Shown: positions 20,956-31,890 of the stretch, piece after piece
Layout of the letters: each line of letters starts with the position of its first letter
Position numbering within the stretch: the first letter of the stretch is position 1
Assembly: GCF_000276665.1 (NCBI RefSeq)
Contig: NW_004955463.1
Location: forward strand, 14,195,325-14,259,324
DNA: 64,000 nt
Origin: Chinchilla lanigera
Lineage: Eukaryota; Chordata; Mammalia; Rodentia; Chinchillidae
Direction of reading: 5' to 3'
Translations under genes and position numbers: made by a program
Notes under the pieces: model-generated
What the model saw: the letters and a program-made list of their open reading frames with translations, nothing else
Database searches by the model: none
Told to the model about the DNA's origin: nothing

Positions 20956-22082
20956 CCTCTCCTCCTGAGTCCATAAGTAGGGGTCATTAACAGTGATGGC
21001 ACAGGAGTAGGCTCGTAGCTGTTTTTACTACTATGATGGAATTTTCTAAATGAAACAATAAGAAAAATAAAACCCACTCTGAAACAGGATGGAGTATACA
21101 GAGCTGGATCGGAAGGAACGTAACCACACCCATGTCTACTGGCCTGCAGAGAGACATAGAGTGGCACTGTATGTCATCAGTGCTGCTTCCCTCTGCCCTC
21201 GGGCCTCCTCACAGCGCGTGTTGTGCATTTGAAGTGGTCATTAATTCAGCACCAATACACTTGGATTTGGGTCTTGATTCTGATGCCAGTGAGCCTGGTG
21301 GTGTGGGACATATTTTGGTTTCTTCCATTACAAATTGAAGCAATTTTTTAGAAAACTGCATATGGTTCTCTGACACTGAAAGTTTACAAAGAGAAATGAA
21401 TTAAGGATGGAACTAGAATCCAGGTTTTTCATAAACTGTGTAACCATGTGCTAGTCTCTGAACTTCAATTTATCACCTGAACAACTGGCTCAGGGAAATG
21501 GGAAATGAAAATTGGCTTTAACAGGTATGATGCTCTACATATGCATGTTTTGCTTTATTTATTTTACATAAAAGAGAGAACTGAGGCTCAGAGAAACTGA
21601 CTCACTGCGAGGCCGCCTCATGCTCCACGCAGTCACCTCAGCACGGCTTTGTGTGTCTCCCTCCTTCTGCCTTCAGTTTTAAGGTCAGGATGTTGCTCCC
21701 AGCCAAGTGGCCCCTGAGGAAGAAGGGGCCACACACGGAGGCCCACCTGGAAGCCTCCTCAGCTTTGAGTCTGAGGAGGGCTCATGCAGGGCCTCCCCAG
21801 TCCCCTCTGTAGAGTCTCCAGCAAGGAGCTGCTCCCTTTCTGGGGCTGCAGCCCAGGACGTGTGGTCAGAGAGGAGTCTCTACTCTGACTTCACCTCTTC
21901 CCTCCTCTTTCTCTCTGGCTTTCTTCCTTTCTGCTCGTAGTTTCTCTGAGAAGATCCTCCTTTTGTTTGCACTTCTCTGTGGAAGCTTGCTTTCTTTTCC
22001 CGTCACTTTCCCTTGTAAACTTATCCATTAAGGTCCTTTAAAATCTTCTCCTCTGGGTCCTTCCCTCTCCCTTCTCTTTGTT
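20956..22082. other. unique sequence with a small MIR-like patch
   Basis: 'aactgaggctcagagaaactgactcactg' at about 21580-21608 is MIR-like. The rest shows no gene or repeat. Confidence 0.35.
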
Positions 22083-22180
22083 TTGTCTTGCTTTGTTTTC
22101 CACAGTCCTGGGGATGGAAGCAGGGCCTCCCAAATTCTAGGCACACACTCTGCCTCCAAGCTACACCCCCAGCCCTTTTT
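22083..22180 (-). repeat. ID-type SINE, antisense
   Basis: 'cagtcctggggatggaagcagggcctcc', 'ctgcctccaagctacacccccagcccttttt', a diverged tRNA-like complement. Confidence 0.75.
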
Positions 22181-22484
22181 ATCTATTCTCTTAGTTAACT
22201 TAGTCAGCACATTTTCCCCCATCATCCTGCTTTTTTAAAAATTAATTTTGATCAAAGTGATGTTTAAGATATTTAAAAGTCAAACATTACTGCTAGGACT
22301 GCAACAGTGACAACTAAAATAGTAATCCCTTGACCACTCCTTGACCAGAAGTGATCTCTACCAGCTGTATCTGTTTCTTCTCAATATTTGTGTTCTTCCT
22401 TAGAAAGAATATGCTTATCCTGCTTTTCTTGGTTTATGGATTTTAGGTACTGTCTTTTAGTTTCCTATCATGGCAAGTGAGACT

Positions 22485-22735
22485 ATATAACATAGCTGAG
22501 AGTGTGGACTCCAGTGGAAGTGACCTGGGCTTAAATCCTAACTCCAGTACTTACTGATGTGGGCCTTATACAAGATGCTTTACTGCTGTGTATCTCAATT
22601 TCCTTGTCTGAAAGAGGATTCTAGCAGATTTACCTCAGAAAGTGATGATGAGCACTATAAGTTGAATATATAATGTGCATAGAATAATGTCTGGCACACA
22701 GTAAGTGCTATATAAATATTGTTTATTAACATCAT
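22485..22735 (+). repeat. MIR SINE, near full length
   Basis: 'gtgtggactccagtggaagtgacctgggcttaaatcc', 'ccagtacttactgatgtggg', 'tatctcaatttccttgtctg', 'aatgtctggcacacagtaagtgctatataaat'; the order and spacing are those of MIR. Confidence 0.9.
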
Positions 22736-23478
22736 CAAATTGATCTGCATACATTTTTCCTTCACATGTCTTCCCAAAATAGTTCTGTCACCATTTTTGG
22801 TTAAACCAATATTAAATATTTACATTATGACTATATAAATATTATTCCCAGGTAAGTCACATAGAAACCTATAATTATGTTTCCATTCTCATCCAGCCTT
22901 TTATTTTTCCTGGAATTAAGATGATTCTGTTTTTGTGTTTTATTTAGTTTTTCCAGGTACCTGTTATTAATTCCATCCATAAAATCTCCTGTCCATACAT
23001 TTAAATGGTATGCTCTTGGTATGGTTATTTCCCTTGGCAACCTTTCCTGGTTCTTTTGAGGTCTCCTGTTCCCATCTGGACAGGTTCCTCTGTAGCCTGA
23101 TGAATAGGACATTCTAGGAGTCTCTTCAACATCATCTTGGCATTTATCTCTTATATTAGAGTCCTTGATGCCTAAATTATACATGTGATGGTAACTGCTG
23201 GCTATTATCTCAAATCCACTCTGTCCTTCTTCCATTGTAATAGAATAGTAGCTAATATCTGGCCATCTAACCAAAGACTTTGTTTCCCAATTCACTCTTA
23301 AAGTTAAGGGTTACCACATGAGTCAATTTTGCCAAGTGAATGCAAGTGGAAGCAATGCATGCCATTTCCTGGCCTGCTTCACAAAAACCTCTACACTTTT
23401 TCCATCTGGTGAGTTGGAACATGAAAATCTCTCCAATCAAACTATGATCATACACAAAAGGATAATGTCTGAAGATAA
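22736..23478. other. unclassified AT-rich sequence with a 154-codon minus-strand frame
   Basis: The frame at 22831-23295 on the minus strand (starting MNWETKSLVRWPD) is rich in N, R and Y and has no domain I recognise. The block at 23200-23440 has the feel of an old DNA-transposon or LTR remnant ('gccatttcctggcctgcttcac' antisense motif), but I cannot assign it. Confidence 0.3.
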
Positions 23479-23670
23479 TCATTCTCAAACTTCACTAAGT
23501 ATTAAAATCACACAGAAGTCTTGTTAAAGCACAGGTTTCTGGGCTTAATCCCCTCAAGTCTCTGATTCATTAGATCTGGTATTGGGACATGAAGGTTTGC
23601 ATTCCTAAGAAGTTCCCAAGTGGTGCTGATGTTACTAGCCTCGAAATTACATTGTAAGAACCACTATCCT
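23479..23670 (+). repeat. MER5A-type hAT-Charlie element
   Basis: 'cattctcaaacttcactaagtattaaaatcac', 'cttgttaaagcacaggtttctgggctt', 'tctgattcattagatctgg', 'gcattcctaagaagttcccaagtggtgctgatg' and terminal 'gtaagaaccacta' match the MER5A consensus throughout, including its inverted ends (TTCTCAAAC/ GTAAGAACC). Confidence 0.9.
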
Positions 23671-24160
23671 AAGAGTGGCATAAAAACAAGATAAAGGTCA
23701 TTTCAGTGCTCCTGGAATGACTAAGTGGAGCAGAGTTGCCCTGCTTCCTGGATTACAATACTTATTCCAGGTTATATGAGGAAAAAACCAAGTTTACATC
23801 TTCATCAACCACTTAATTATTTGGGGGTTTCCAAATTATAGCAGTCATAATAGTTAATAACATTAAAAACAGCAAACACAAGAGAGCAATTTTGTCTTCT
23901 CTTCCTTAAAATTAAGGAGGATAAATTTGGGGTTGGGGGTCTCACAGTCATGGCACAGTCACCGAGCACTGTGGGGATGGGACACAGGCAGAGTCCTGGG
24001 CCCTTGGCTGCTACCCATTAAAAGTGTGATTTGTATTTTCTCCTGGGACAATTAGATACTTAAAGGCCATTTTTGCTATGAACCATGGTCCTTGGGCCTA
24101 CAGATGTCCAATAAATAGTAAAGATGGAATAAAGCTTGACTTTCACTTTGTATCATTTGT
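23671..24160. other. unique sequence, nothing recognised
   Basis: No gene or repeat recognised. Confidence 0.35.
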
Positions 24161-24615
24161 TACTATAAATCTTGGGTCAGATCTCTTCTCAGTTTTTCAT
24201 AGAGATATGTTGATCATTGAGGGAGTGTCTGTCTAGGAGCTGGTCAGACAGAGTTGATTAACCCTGAGTTTACATGACCTCATCCCCCTTCAGACTGAGG
24301 ATACCAAGATAAGAGGTTTACACGGATATTCAGCTACACGCAGAAGGCTTAAGATCCATTGTCCTAAACCTGTGATCACCTGGATTCCAGGAAAGGCGGA
24401 GCTCCACATGACTGAGATCACCAGAGACAATTGTTTTCTGGGAACAAAACTGTACCTCAGTCACAAAGATTCCAAAACTATGACACCAGGACTGAGGTAA
24501 TGATCAATTGGATCCCAGCCCACCAGCTAATCCTTAAAAGCTGGCCTTCCATTTTGGGTGGTACACCAGTCTGAACCACTGTATGAGAGTATGTCCACTC
24601 CAGCCATCTAAACTG
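24161..24615 (+). repeat. possible unclassified LTR fragment
   Basis: 'ccttaaaagctggccttccattttgggtgg' followed by 'ccactgtatgagagtatgtccactccagccatctaa' has the layout of a retroviral promoter/R region (TATA-like TTAAAAG, then a CTC-rich start region). No terminal TG/CA or target duplication was found. Low confidence. Confidence 0.25.
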
Positions 24616-24673
24616 AAATGTTGTCCCATCTTCCCTCTAACATTCCAATTACAGTGACCAGAATCATGAACTC

Positions 24674-24840
24674 GGTTCATGAACTTAATTTTTTCCATGA
24701 TTCTAATCACAAAACGAATTGGATGAGAACCAAATCAAATTCAATGGTTTGGTTTAATGTTGACTTTATGGGGAAATTTGATTTCATTCTCATCCAATTC
24801 AGTTTGCAGCCAGAATCATGGAAAGAGTTTGTGAACTGAG
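24674..24840. repeat. long imperfect hairpin (inverted repeat)
   Basis: Left arm 24674-24742 and right arm 24773-24840 are reverse complements over about 65 bases with a 30-base loop. Shared blocks include TCCATGATTCT and GAATTGGATGAGAA (left) against their complements AGAATCATGGA and TTCTCATCCAATTC (right). The layout resembles a MITE-like non-autonomous DNA transposon, but I do not recognise the family. Confidence 0.8.
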
Positions 24841-24889
24841 GTACCACTGTTAAGCTTTTTCTGTAAAACAAGTTCTTTTTTTATGCCCT

Positions 24890-26160
24890 TGTTTTAACCA
24901 AATACATCTATCAGTGGTTTTGGGAGAAAAGAATATCGTTTCTAGAGACTTTGTTTATCATATTGGTATATTTGATACTTCGGCTGGGTGTAGAATTCTG
25001 AGTTACATTCTAATTTCACTCGAGATTTCAACATTGCCTTCATTAACATCATGATTCTTCATCTTTTATAAGTGACCTGTATTTTTATTTTAAAATCTCT
25101 TCTTAGGAACTTTTGTGATCTTTTTATTCCTAGCAGTATAAAATTACAGAGTGATGTATCTGGGCTATTCTTTTCTCATTCATTGTATTGTATTTCACTC
25201 CAGTTCAGTTCCAGTATTATTGAGTAATATTCAGTGATTTCCTCCCATCTGTTTTCTTGGTTCTCTCTGGCATCTATCTCAATTTTCTTATCTTCTACAT
25301 CTATAACAATATTCCCTTTCTATATCTTTTCTCTAATTTTATTGTCATTTTTTACTTTTCTGAGATTTCCTCAACCACATTCCAAAGGAAAACTTGATTT
25401 TCTCACCTCATATATTTAACACCTCAGAGTATTTGTTTCATCTTCTAATTTCTTAGTGTTCTGTTCTTGTGTCATAAAAGCAATTTTTTCTGAATTCCTC
25501 TTTTTGGGTAGTTTGGTTTCTTTTGAGGTGTTTCATGTTAGGAGCTTTGCTCAAAAACGTAGTGATTTTCTCCTGCATGAAGTGGGGCACATTTTGTCAG
25601 TTGATGGCATTCTCCCTAGCTTATGTGGGAGATGTTTCATTGAAGGACATTCTCTAGTCTTTTTTATTAGAAACATCAGTTACTCATAAAAGAATCTTCC
25701 AGTCTCCTGTCTGGGAGCAGGGACAGGTATGGTGAGAGGGTATATGAGCCTGGTTGCCAGCCTTCTGGGAATCAAGCAGAGGAAGGGGGCTGGAATCTCA
25801 TCTGTGACTAGGTACAGCAACTGTGTATGTAAATATACTCGTGTCAGTAAGATGGCTTGTTCTACCCTTAGCAATGCCTCACATTCCTGACCTAGAGACT
25901 GTTTGTGAAGTCTCTCCAGAGGCCATATTGTCTTCTTATTTGAGACCATGGAGGGCATCTGGAGGGTCCAGGTGCTTTCAAAGTCAGTCATGGAGTTTAA
26001 GTCATGGCATGGATTTAGTTTCCACTGATCCACTAAGTCAGTTTTTACTCATCTGGCCTGCTTTTCAGCTCTCAAAATTTAATTCTTGTTTTTTTGCTCT
26101 TGCCATCTCCTATTCTAGTCTCTTTAATATCATGGGTTTATGCTTCTTTAGTTGTTTGTC
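24890..26160 (-). repeat. HAL1/L1-like LINE, antisense
   Basis: 'cggctgggtgtagaattctgagtt', 'ttataagtgacctgtatttttattttaaaat', 'ttcagtgatttcctcccatctgttttcttggttctctctgg', 'agatttcctcaaccacattcc', 'gtgttctgttcttgtgtcataaaagcaat' follow the complement of a HAL1/L1 5' region in order to about 25690. The part after 25690 is less certain. Confidence 0.6.
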
Positions 26161-26584
26161 GTCATTTTAGTGAATTTCAGCAGGGAAAAGAAATAGGAAA
26201 CATCTGCCCATCTTTTCCTTGAAGCTTCCATCTAAGTAAAAATGAAAACATGGGAATATCTAAAATGCTCAAATTGCATTAGTAGTTGTCTCCATGTGGT
26301 GGCATTGCATTTATTCTTGTCCCCATGTTTATTCTTTTTAGGACAATTTAATTGCATTTCTTTTTATTCTAATTCTAGGAATTCATCTTAAGGCAACAAC
26401 CGATGATGTGTGCATGGAACTTCTACGAGGCAGTTCCTCACTGGGTATTTTTAGTACCAGGGACTGAAAACAACTTCACTGTCTAACGAGATTAGTTCGA
26501 TTCATGAGGGTACCTTCATGGAATGGCATGCAGCACTGAAACTGAAGTTTTAGGAGCTTAGTAAAATGTAAAAATGTCCACAAT
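26161..26584. other. unique AT-rich sequence
   Basis: No gene or repeat recognised. Confidence 0.35.
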
Positions 26585-26599
26585 ACATTGTAAGTTTTT

Positions 26600-26757
26600 T
26601 ATTTTTTTTATTTTTTTAATTTTTTTTGAGGCAGGGTCTTGTTATGCAGTTCAGGCTGGCCTTGAGCTCACCTTGTAGCTCAGGCTGGTCTTGAACTCGT
26701 GACAATCCCCCTCCCTCCTGAGTGCTGGAATTACAGGCATGCACCACCATGCCTGGC
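26600..26757 (-). repeat. B1 SINE, antisense, 15-bp TSD
   Basis: T-run, 'gaggcagggtcttgttatgcagttcaggctggcc', 'caggctggtcttgaactcg', 'gagtgctggaattacaggcatgcacc'. The two 'caggctgg' blocks are the internal duplication. ACATTGTAAGTTTTT at 26585-26599 and 26758-26772 is a perfect target duplication. Confidence 0.95.
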
Positions 26758-26874
26758 ACATTGTAAGTTTTTAAAAGACCATCAAAATGTACATAAAGTA
26801 TACTCCTTTTCCAAAAATGTGCATGAATTATGTATACATAAAGAATGACAATAATTTATTCATATATTTTAATA

Positions 26875-27082
26875 CTTATCTAGTGACAATACTAAGCACT
26901 TACTATTTGCCTAGTGATGCTAGGAGCCCCTTTTGTGGATTATCTCACATTAGTATGAGGTCAATGCTATTATTATTTCCATTTTTTACAGATGGAGATA
27001 TTGAGGCCCAGAGAAACCACACCAAGGAGGCATAGAGCCATGGTTCACACCCTAGCCTCCTGCCTTAAAGTCTACCTGCCTA
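26875..27082 (-). repeat. MIR SINE, antisense
   Basis: 'ctaagcacttactatttgcctagtg', 'tattatttccattttttacagatggagatattgaggcccagagaaaccaca' is the MIR complement; the 3' end is interrupted by the next SINE. Confidence 0.7.
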
Positions 27083-27092
27083 GCTATAATTT

Positions 27093-27174
27093 TTTTTTTT
27101 GGTACTGGAAATCGAACTCAGGACCTTGTGCTTGCCAGGCAGGCACTTGTGCTGCTGAACTATATCCCTGGCCT
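27093..27174 (-). repeat. ID-type SINE, antisense, 10-bp TSD
   Basis: Poly-T then 'ggtactggaaatcgaactcagg' and 'gctgctgaactatatccctggcc'. GCTATAATTT at 27083-27092 and 27175-27184 is the target duplication. Confidence 0.95.
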
Positions 27175-27184
27175 GCTATAATTT

Positions 27185-27889
27185 CTATATACCAAAATAT
27201 TAGAAGGCTGGTGGTATTTCAAGTGACCTTTGTTCTCTTTGTGTGTCTGGGGAGTGAAGAAACGGGGTAGGAAGAGTCTGGTCTTTGTTGCAGTGTTTTC
27301 TTTGCAGTGAATCAGTGGAATGCTCCTGCTGTCTCCACTTATAAAATTTTGTTGTGGACATCTGGGAGTTAAACAATTTTTCTTTAATATATGCTTAGGG
27401 ACAGTGCTGTTTTTGTGCTTATCACAGATCATTAGATGATAAGTCGCTGGAGGGTACAAGCATTCTCAGATTTCATTAGAAACCAAACCATATAAGCAGA
27501 AATCAGAGCACCAAAAAGACAAAAGAGCCCTACTTCTTCTGAAAAAAATTCTTTCAACTAAAGTTCCAGAATTTAGTTTGTTGTAGTAGCGTTGGCCTTT
27601 TCCTCCTCAGCCTCCTTCTTTTGCTTGTGTGTTCTTATCCCATCTGGTACGGCATGGTTTATGAGCTCTCCATCAAGTCACTGGGCTGTTGACTGCTCCC
27701 CCATGCAGGAATCTGAGAAACCAGTGCTGCTGTCACTTCCCCTCCCTAAGATTTGCACTTGGAGCCCACAGAGCTGACCCAGCCTCTACGCCAGTCAAGG
27801 CCAGGTGCTCCCAGGAATATTTGTGAGATGCTTGTACCTGCCATTCCTGAGCAATCTCTGTGGGTCTCAGATAAATCTGATTAAAAATC
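27185..27889. other. unique sequence, nothing recognised
   Basis: No gene or repeat recognised. Confidence 0.35.
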
Positions 27890-28390
27890 CTTCCTGATTT
27901 ATAGAGTCCGCCCCACCCCCAGCCCAGTTCTCACCCTGTGCTGCTTGATGAGATCATTAAGATGCAGCAGGTATTCGATATTGTTTTGCTGTTAAACTAA
28001 ATGGGCTTAACGTGTTCAGAGAGAATGCATCCCTATGCCAGAGTATTTATGAAAGAGTAAAGATATTCTGGTTTGGCTCCAGTCCCATTTCTCCAAGCTC
28101 CACACATTAAAAACTGTTTTTTATTTCTTTCCTTTTTTTTAAAAAAAGTTCCCTCTGTAATGGTTGCCTCTGATTAATATCCTTGTGCTCTCAGAGACCT
28201 AAAAAGTGGTTTAGTTTTCCTAGGACACTTTAACAATAGTGTGATTTACAGAGCAATTCATTGGAGCCAGGGGGCAATGTAATATAACAAAGCATTTTTC
28301 ACAGGCACTCTCCCTGTAGTTGCCACGAATGCTAAACCACTGATAGGAAAAGCTGAGTTGCAGGCAACACAGGAACCAAGGTAAATTCAC
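27890..28390. other. candidate conserved non-coding block
   Basis: Repeat-free AT-rich sequence with 'gctgttaaactaaatgggcttaac', 'gcctctgattaatatccttg', 'gtgatttacagagcaattcattgg' and 'gggggcaatgtaatataacaaagc'. Texture suggests constraint; not demonstrated. Confidence 0.25.
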
Positions 28391-29124
28391 TGGGAGCACA
28401 AAAGGCCCGGTTTCTAAAGGTCACTGGGAAGAAGCAGACGAATGCTAGGCACACATTAACCTTAGTTAAACCCAAGGTAAGTGAAAAGCAGGTGGGAGTG
28501 GGGGGGGGCTGCCCTTCCTGATTCCAGCCCGAGATACTGGTGCTGCCCCTTAGCCTGTCGCACAGCGCCAGTGATCGGCACTATGATTTCACCAGCCCTG
28601 GACTCCCGACATCTTCTCAAATCACTGGCTGTTGTATCATCTAGTGCTAAGAAGCAGACTAGACTTAGATCCCTGTGATTCACTGGTGGGTGCTGGTAGC
28701 ATTGTCCACAGCAAGCAGCCTTTTGCTGTTCTGCAGAAGAGCCACACTTCCCATTTCAGAACCCGTTTACAGATCATGGAGAGATTGAAAAGGAAGTTCT
28801 GCTTGTTAGGAACCATTTCCTCTTGGAGCACTCACTTGGAAGACTGCACATAACCAGCCAGGGTGTCCAGAACAAAGCTTCCAAATAGCCTCATGAGTTA
28901 TTGGGCAGCTCAGCGCAGGACAGGCTTGATCATTGGCCCCCACTAAATGCAGCAGGCGGCCTCCGCGCCTGGAACTAAGAGCCAGCCTTCTTTCCACAGC
29001 GGGGCTAAGCAGCTGCCTATGGAGTTTTGCTCTGGATTTGACCGATGATTCATGTGACCAAGTTTTTCCTTGCTGACTCCTCAAATTCCCAGACTATAAA
29101 GAGGAGGATTTGAGGCAGACCTCT
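28391..29124. other. unique sequence, nothing recognised
   Basis: Overlapping short frames on both strands with no domain. Confidence 0.35.
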
Positions 29125-29260
29125 AAGTCAGTTAGTTGGTGAATAACTCTTGATTAAACAACCACCATGTGTCTAGCATCAGGCTTGCTGCTGTGGTCCC
29201 TTACAAATAAAAAGAAGACATATGGTCCCTTCTCCTAAGGAACCTGCAGTGTGGTTGGGG
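29125..29260 (-). repeat. L2 fragment, antisense
   Basis: 'caaccaccatgtgtctagcatcaggcttgctgctgtgg' and 'tatggtcccttctcctaaggaacctgcagtgtggttgggg' match the L2 3'-end complement. Confidence 0.6.
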
Positions 29261-29564
29261 AGGCTATATACGTGCACGTCAAATGATAAAGTGCTGAACT
29301 GTGTTGGGTTGAGTCTCAACACAATCAAAGTTGTATTTAGAGTGCTGGAGTTATGTGCAAAGTGTTTATGAATGGAATGAAATGCTGGGTTCCCTGAAGA
29401 TCAAATTACAGGCACCATAAGTTCACAAAGTTTCCTATACTGTGATAAAGTTAGAACGAACAACTGAAGGAAGGCTCATAGGTTGGACTGTCCTTCCTTC
29501 TGGTATTTAGCAGGAACTTTCAGAGCCTGTAGCTGTCCTCCAGGACAGCCCAAAGATCCCTGTC

Positions 29565-29955
29565 TCTTCTCTCATACCATGTTGGATTGCGTTACCAAAG
29601 GAATATGACAGAAATGATGACATGCATTTCTGAGATTAAATGGTACTCTAACTTCGATCTGTCTCTCTGCCTCTCTGTCTCCCTCTCTCTTGTGTCCTGG
29701 ACAAAGCCAACAGCCATGCACAACTCTTGGGAGAGCAGCTGAATGGAGAACTGAGATTCCTACCAATACCCATGAGAGTGAATCTATGAGCAGACCCTGT
29801 GGTCCCTCAAGCCTTCAGATGTCTATAGCCCTGGCCAACAGCATGATTACAGCATCATGAGAGACCTTGAGCCAGAACCACCCAGTTAGGCCGATCCTGG
29901 ATTCTTGACCCACAGGAACTAAGTGGAAAAATACATGTTTATTGTTTTAGGCCGC
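29565..29955 (+). repeat. MLT1-like MaLR LTR, sense
   Basis: 'catgattacagcatcatgagagaccttgagccagaaccacccagttaggccgatcctggattcttgacccacaggaact' and 'atgtttattgttttaggccgctgt' are the 3' portion of an MLT1-type LTR. 5' edge approximate. Confidence 0.7.
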
Positions 29956-30955
29956 TGTCAGGGAGCACTGTCTGTTTTGAGCCACCCCTGCTTCAGCTCA
30001 GGCTGCACTTTGTCCTCTTCAGGCTCAGTAAATGAGGGCATCTTGGTCCAGCGCTTTTCTACCTGGGATCGGCTTCACACCTGCTCTTTCAAAGCCAAGG
30101 TCATCAAAACCCCTCTCAGTGATGGAATCAGCTTGTGCTGCCACTCTGGGATTTCAGTAGTGAGAGATTTCCCTTGGCGGGGAGGGAGGGGTGCGGGTGT
30201 CCTCTGAGCAGTGAAGCCTGCTGTTTGGGCGTGACCTGTCTGTTGTCCTCCATGTGGTTTGTGAAAACCACCAGCTTGAAAAAAATCTGCAAAGGAATGG
30301 TGTCCCCACCCTTTCCGCAGCAGAGGACTTGGAGCAGGAGCTGCTGCTCCACTGCCCCTGTGGCAGCATCTGCAGCAGAGAGAATAGTCTTCATTAGCAG
30401 TCATGAAGCTGCCCACAGACATTCTGGTGAAATCCTGCCATTAGCAAAGCCCTTGATGAACACACAGTCTTCTTGTGGCCAGAGCTAAGAGTCATTAGTG
30501 TTCTCAGAGTGATTGGACTTTGTCAGGGCTTGTTGTCCTTTGCACAAGCAGCAAAGAAACAGGTTGGGAAAACCCAGTGGACCATAAGGGAGTGAGAAAA
30601 GTAATCATCTGTGTCAGAAACACTCTCCTTCATAACTCCAAACACAGTTATCTCCTCCTACTGTCATTCTCTGCTTTAATGAGAAGCAACGCCATCATTC
30701 AGTTTTCTAAAGCCAAGGGAGGGAATTGTTTTGGAACCCCACGAATCTCTCTTCCCGTATCCAGTCATCATACCTGGTAGGGAACTCCCCGCCACCCCAT
30801 TTCCCCAGCTCTTATATGCTTCATTCCCACTCCAGTTGCTTTAGTTTGGGCCTTTGTCATATCTTGTCTGGAATATCACAGCTGCCTTCTATCTGATGAT
30901 CAGAATTTTCTTTCCAAGGCAAAGATCTAGTCATGAAATACTTCTGTTAAAAAGC
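29956..30955. other. unique sequence, nothing recognised
   Basis: About 1 kb without a recognisable family. Overlapping minus-strand frames around 30075-30422 have no domain. Confidence 0.35.
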
Positions 30956-30960
30956 ATCAT

Positions 30961-31299
30961 TGTTACGGTTTGTGTATGGATGTCCCCCGAAATCCTCATG
31001 CAGTCATGGGGTGGGCTTCTAGATTTGTGATTGATCCATAGTCCAATGCTGGGATTATGGGTGTGAGTGCTACACCCACCCTGGGGTGGATAGTTTGCCT
31101 ATGTAAGGGAGAGAGAGAGGCTACTTGCTGCGACTGCCCCGCTTTTGCTCTTACTTCCTTTTGCTATCTTCTGCCGCCATGAACTGAAACTGAGTATGGA
31201 CTGAAGCCTCCACAAACTGTGAGCTAAATAAACCTTTCCTTCCTTAATTTTGGGCATTGGGTATTTTGTCTCAGCAATGAGAGAAAAGTAACTAAGACA
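30961..31299 (+). repeat. solo LTR (MaLR/ERVL type), perfect 5-bp TSD
   Basis: Starts TGTTACGGTTTGTG and ends AACTAAGACA (TG...CA). ATCAT at 30956-30960 and 31300-31304 is a perfect 5-bp duplication, as ERVL/MaLR elements make. It contains an AATAAA near its 3' end ('gagctaaataaacc'). 339 bp. Same family as 34284-34645, 36072-36443 and 46952-47300. Confidence 0.93.
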
Positions 31300-31384
31300 A
31301 TCATCCAAGGGTAAAATGTAAGCTCTTGAACGTGCTGGTGAAATTCTGGTTCTATCACTGAAAAATTAAAATAGGATTTACCTA

Positions 31385-31535
31385 TCCATAGTGTAAAGAC
31401 CTTGACTTCCATTCTGGTTCTATTGCTTGTTAAGTTATCTAAGCCCCAGTTATCTCTTTTATAAAATGAGATAATGCTTGCTCTTCAAAGCCTGACAGAG
31501 AGTAAGCAGGACTTTGGGTACAGATAGTTGTTCAG
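31385..31535 (+). repeat. MIR SINE fragment
   Basis: 'attgcttgttaagttatctaagccccagttatctcttttataaaatgagataatgc' then 'ggtacagatagttgttcagtgag' matches the 3' two thirds of MIR. Confidence 0.7.
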
Positions 31536-31609
31536 TGAGTTTACTTATTATATAGATCATGAATCTCCCTTATATGTGATAGTGGAGTTAGAGAGAGTTA
31601 CATGTTGTT

Positions 31610-31692
31610 TTACTGTCGTACTGGAGAAAGAACCCAGGCCTCATGCATGCTCGGCATATACTCTACCACTGAGCTCCAGCCCAGCTCCACTG
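31610..31692 (-). repeat. ID-type SINE, antisense
   Basis: 'gtactggagaaagaacccaggcctcatgcatgc', 'actctaccactgagctccagccc'. Confidence 0.8.
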
Positions 31693-31737
31693 TGTTTCTT
31701 AATTGCCATATTATTGTTGTTGTGGTTGTTTGTTGTT

Positions 31738-31890
31738 TTGCAGTACAGTGGTTCAAACCCCAGGGTGTTCCACCACTGAGCTACATCACTAACCCTTTTT
31801 ATTTTTTTCTTTGGGAGACAGAGTCTTGCTAAGTTGATCAGCCTGGCCTCAAACTTGTGATCTTCCTGCCTCAGCCTTGTAGGTGTTTTT
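31738..31890 (-). repeat. dimeric B1-ID SINE, antisense
   Basis: ID complement ('cagtacagtggttcaaacccc', 'ccaccactgagctacatcactaaccc') followed by T-rich linker and B1 complement ('gagacagagtcttgctaagttgatcagcctggcctcaaac', 'cctgcctcagcc'). Confidence 0.85.

Noticed and set aside
30075..30422. 115-codon minus-strand frame as a possible exon
   Set aside because: Three overlapping frames on the same strand and one on the other are open here; no conserved motif or splice-site pair supports any of them.
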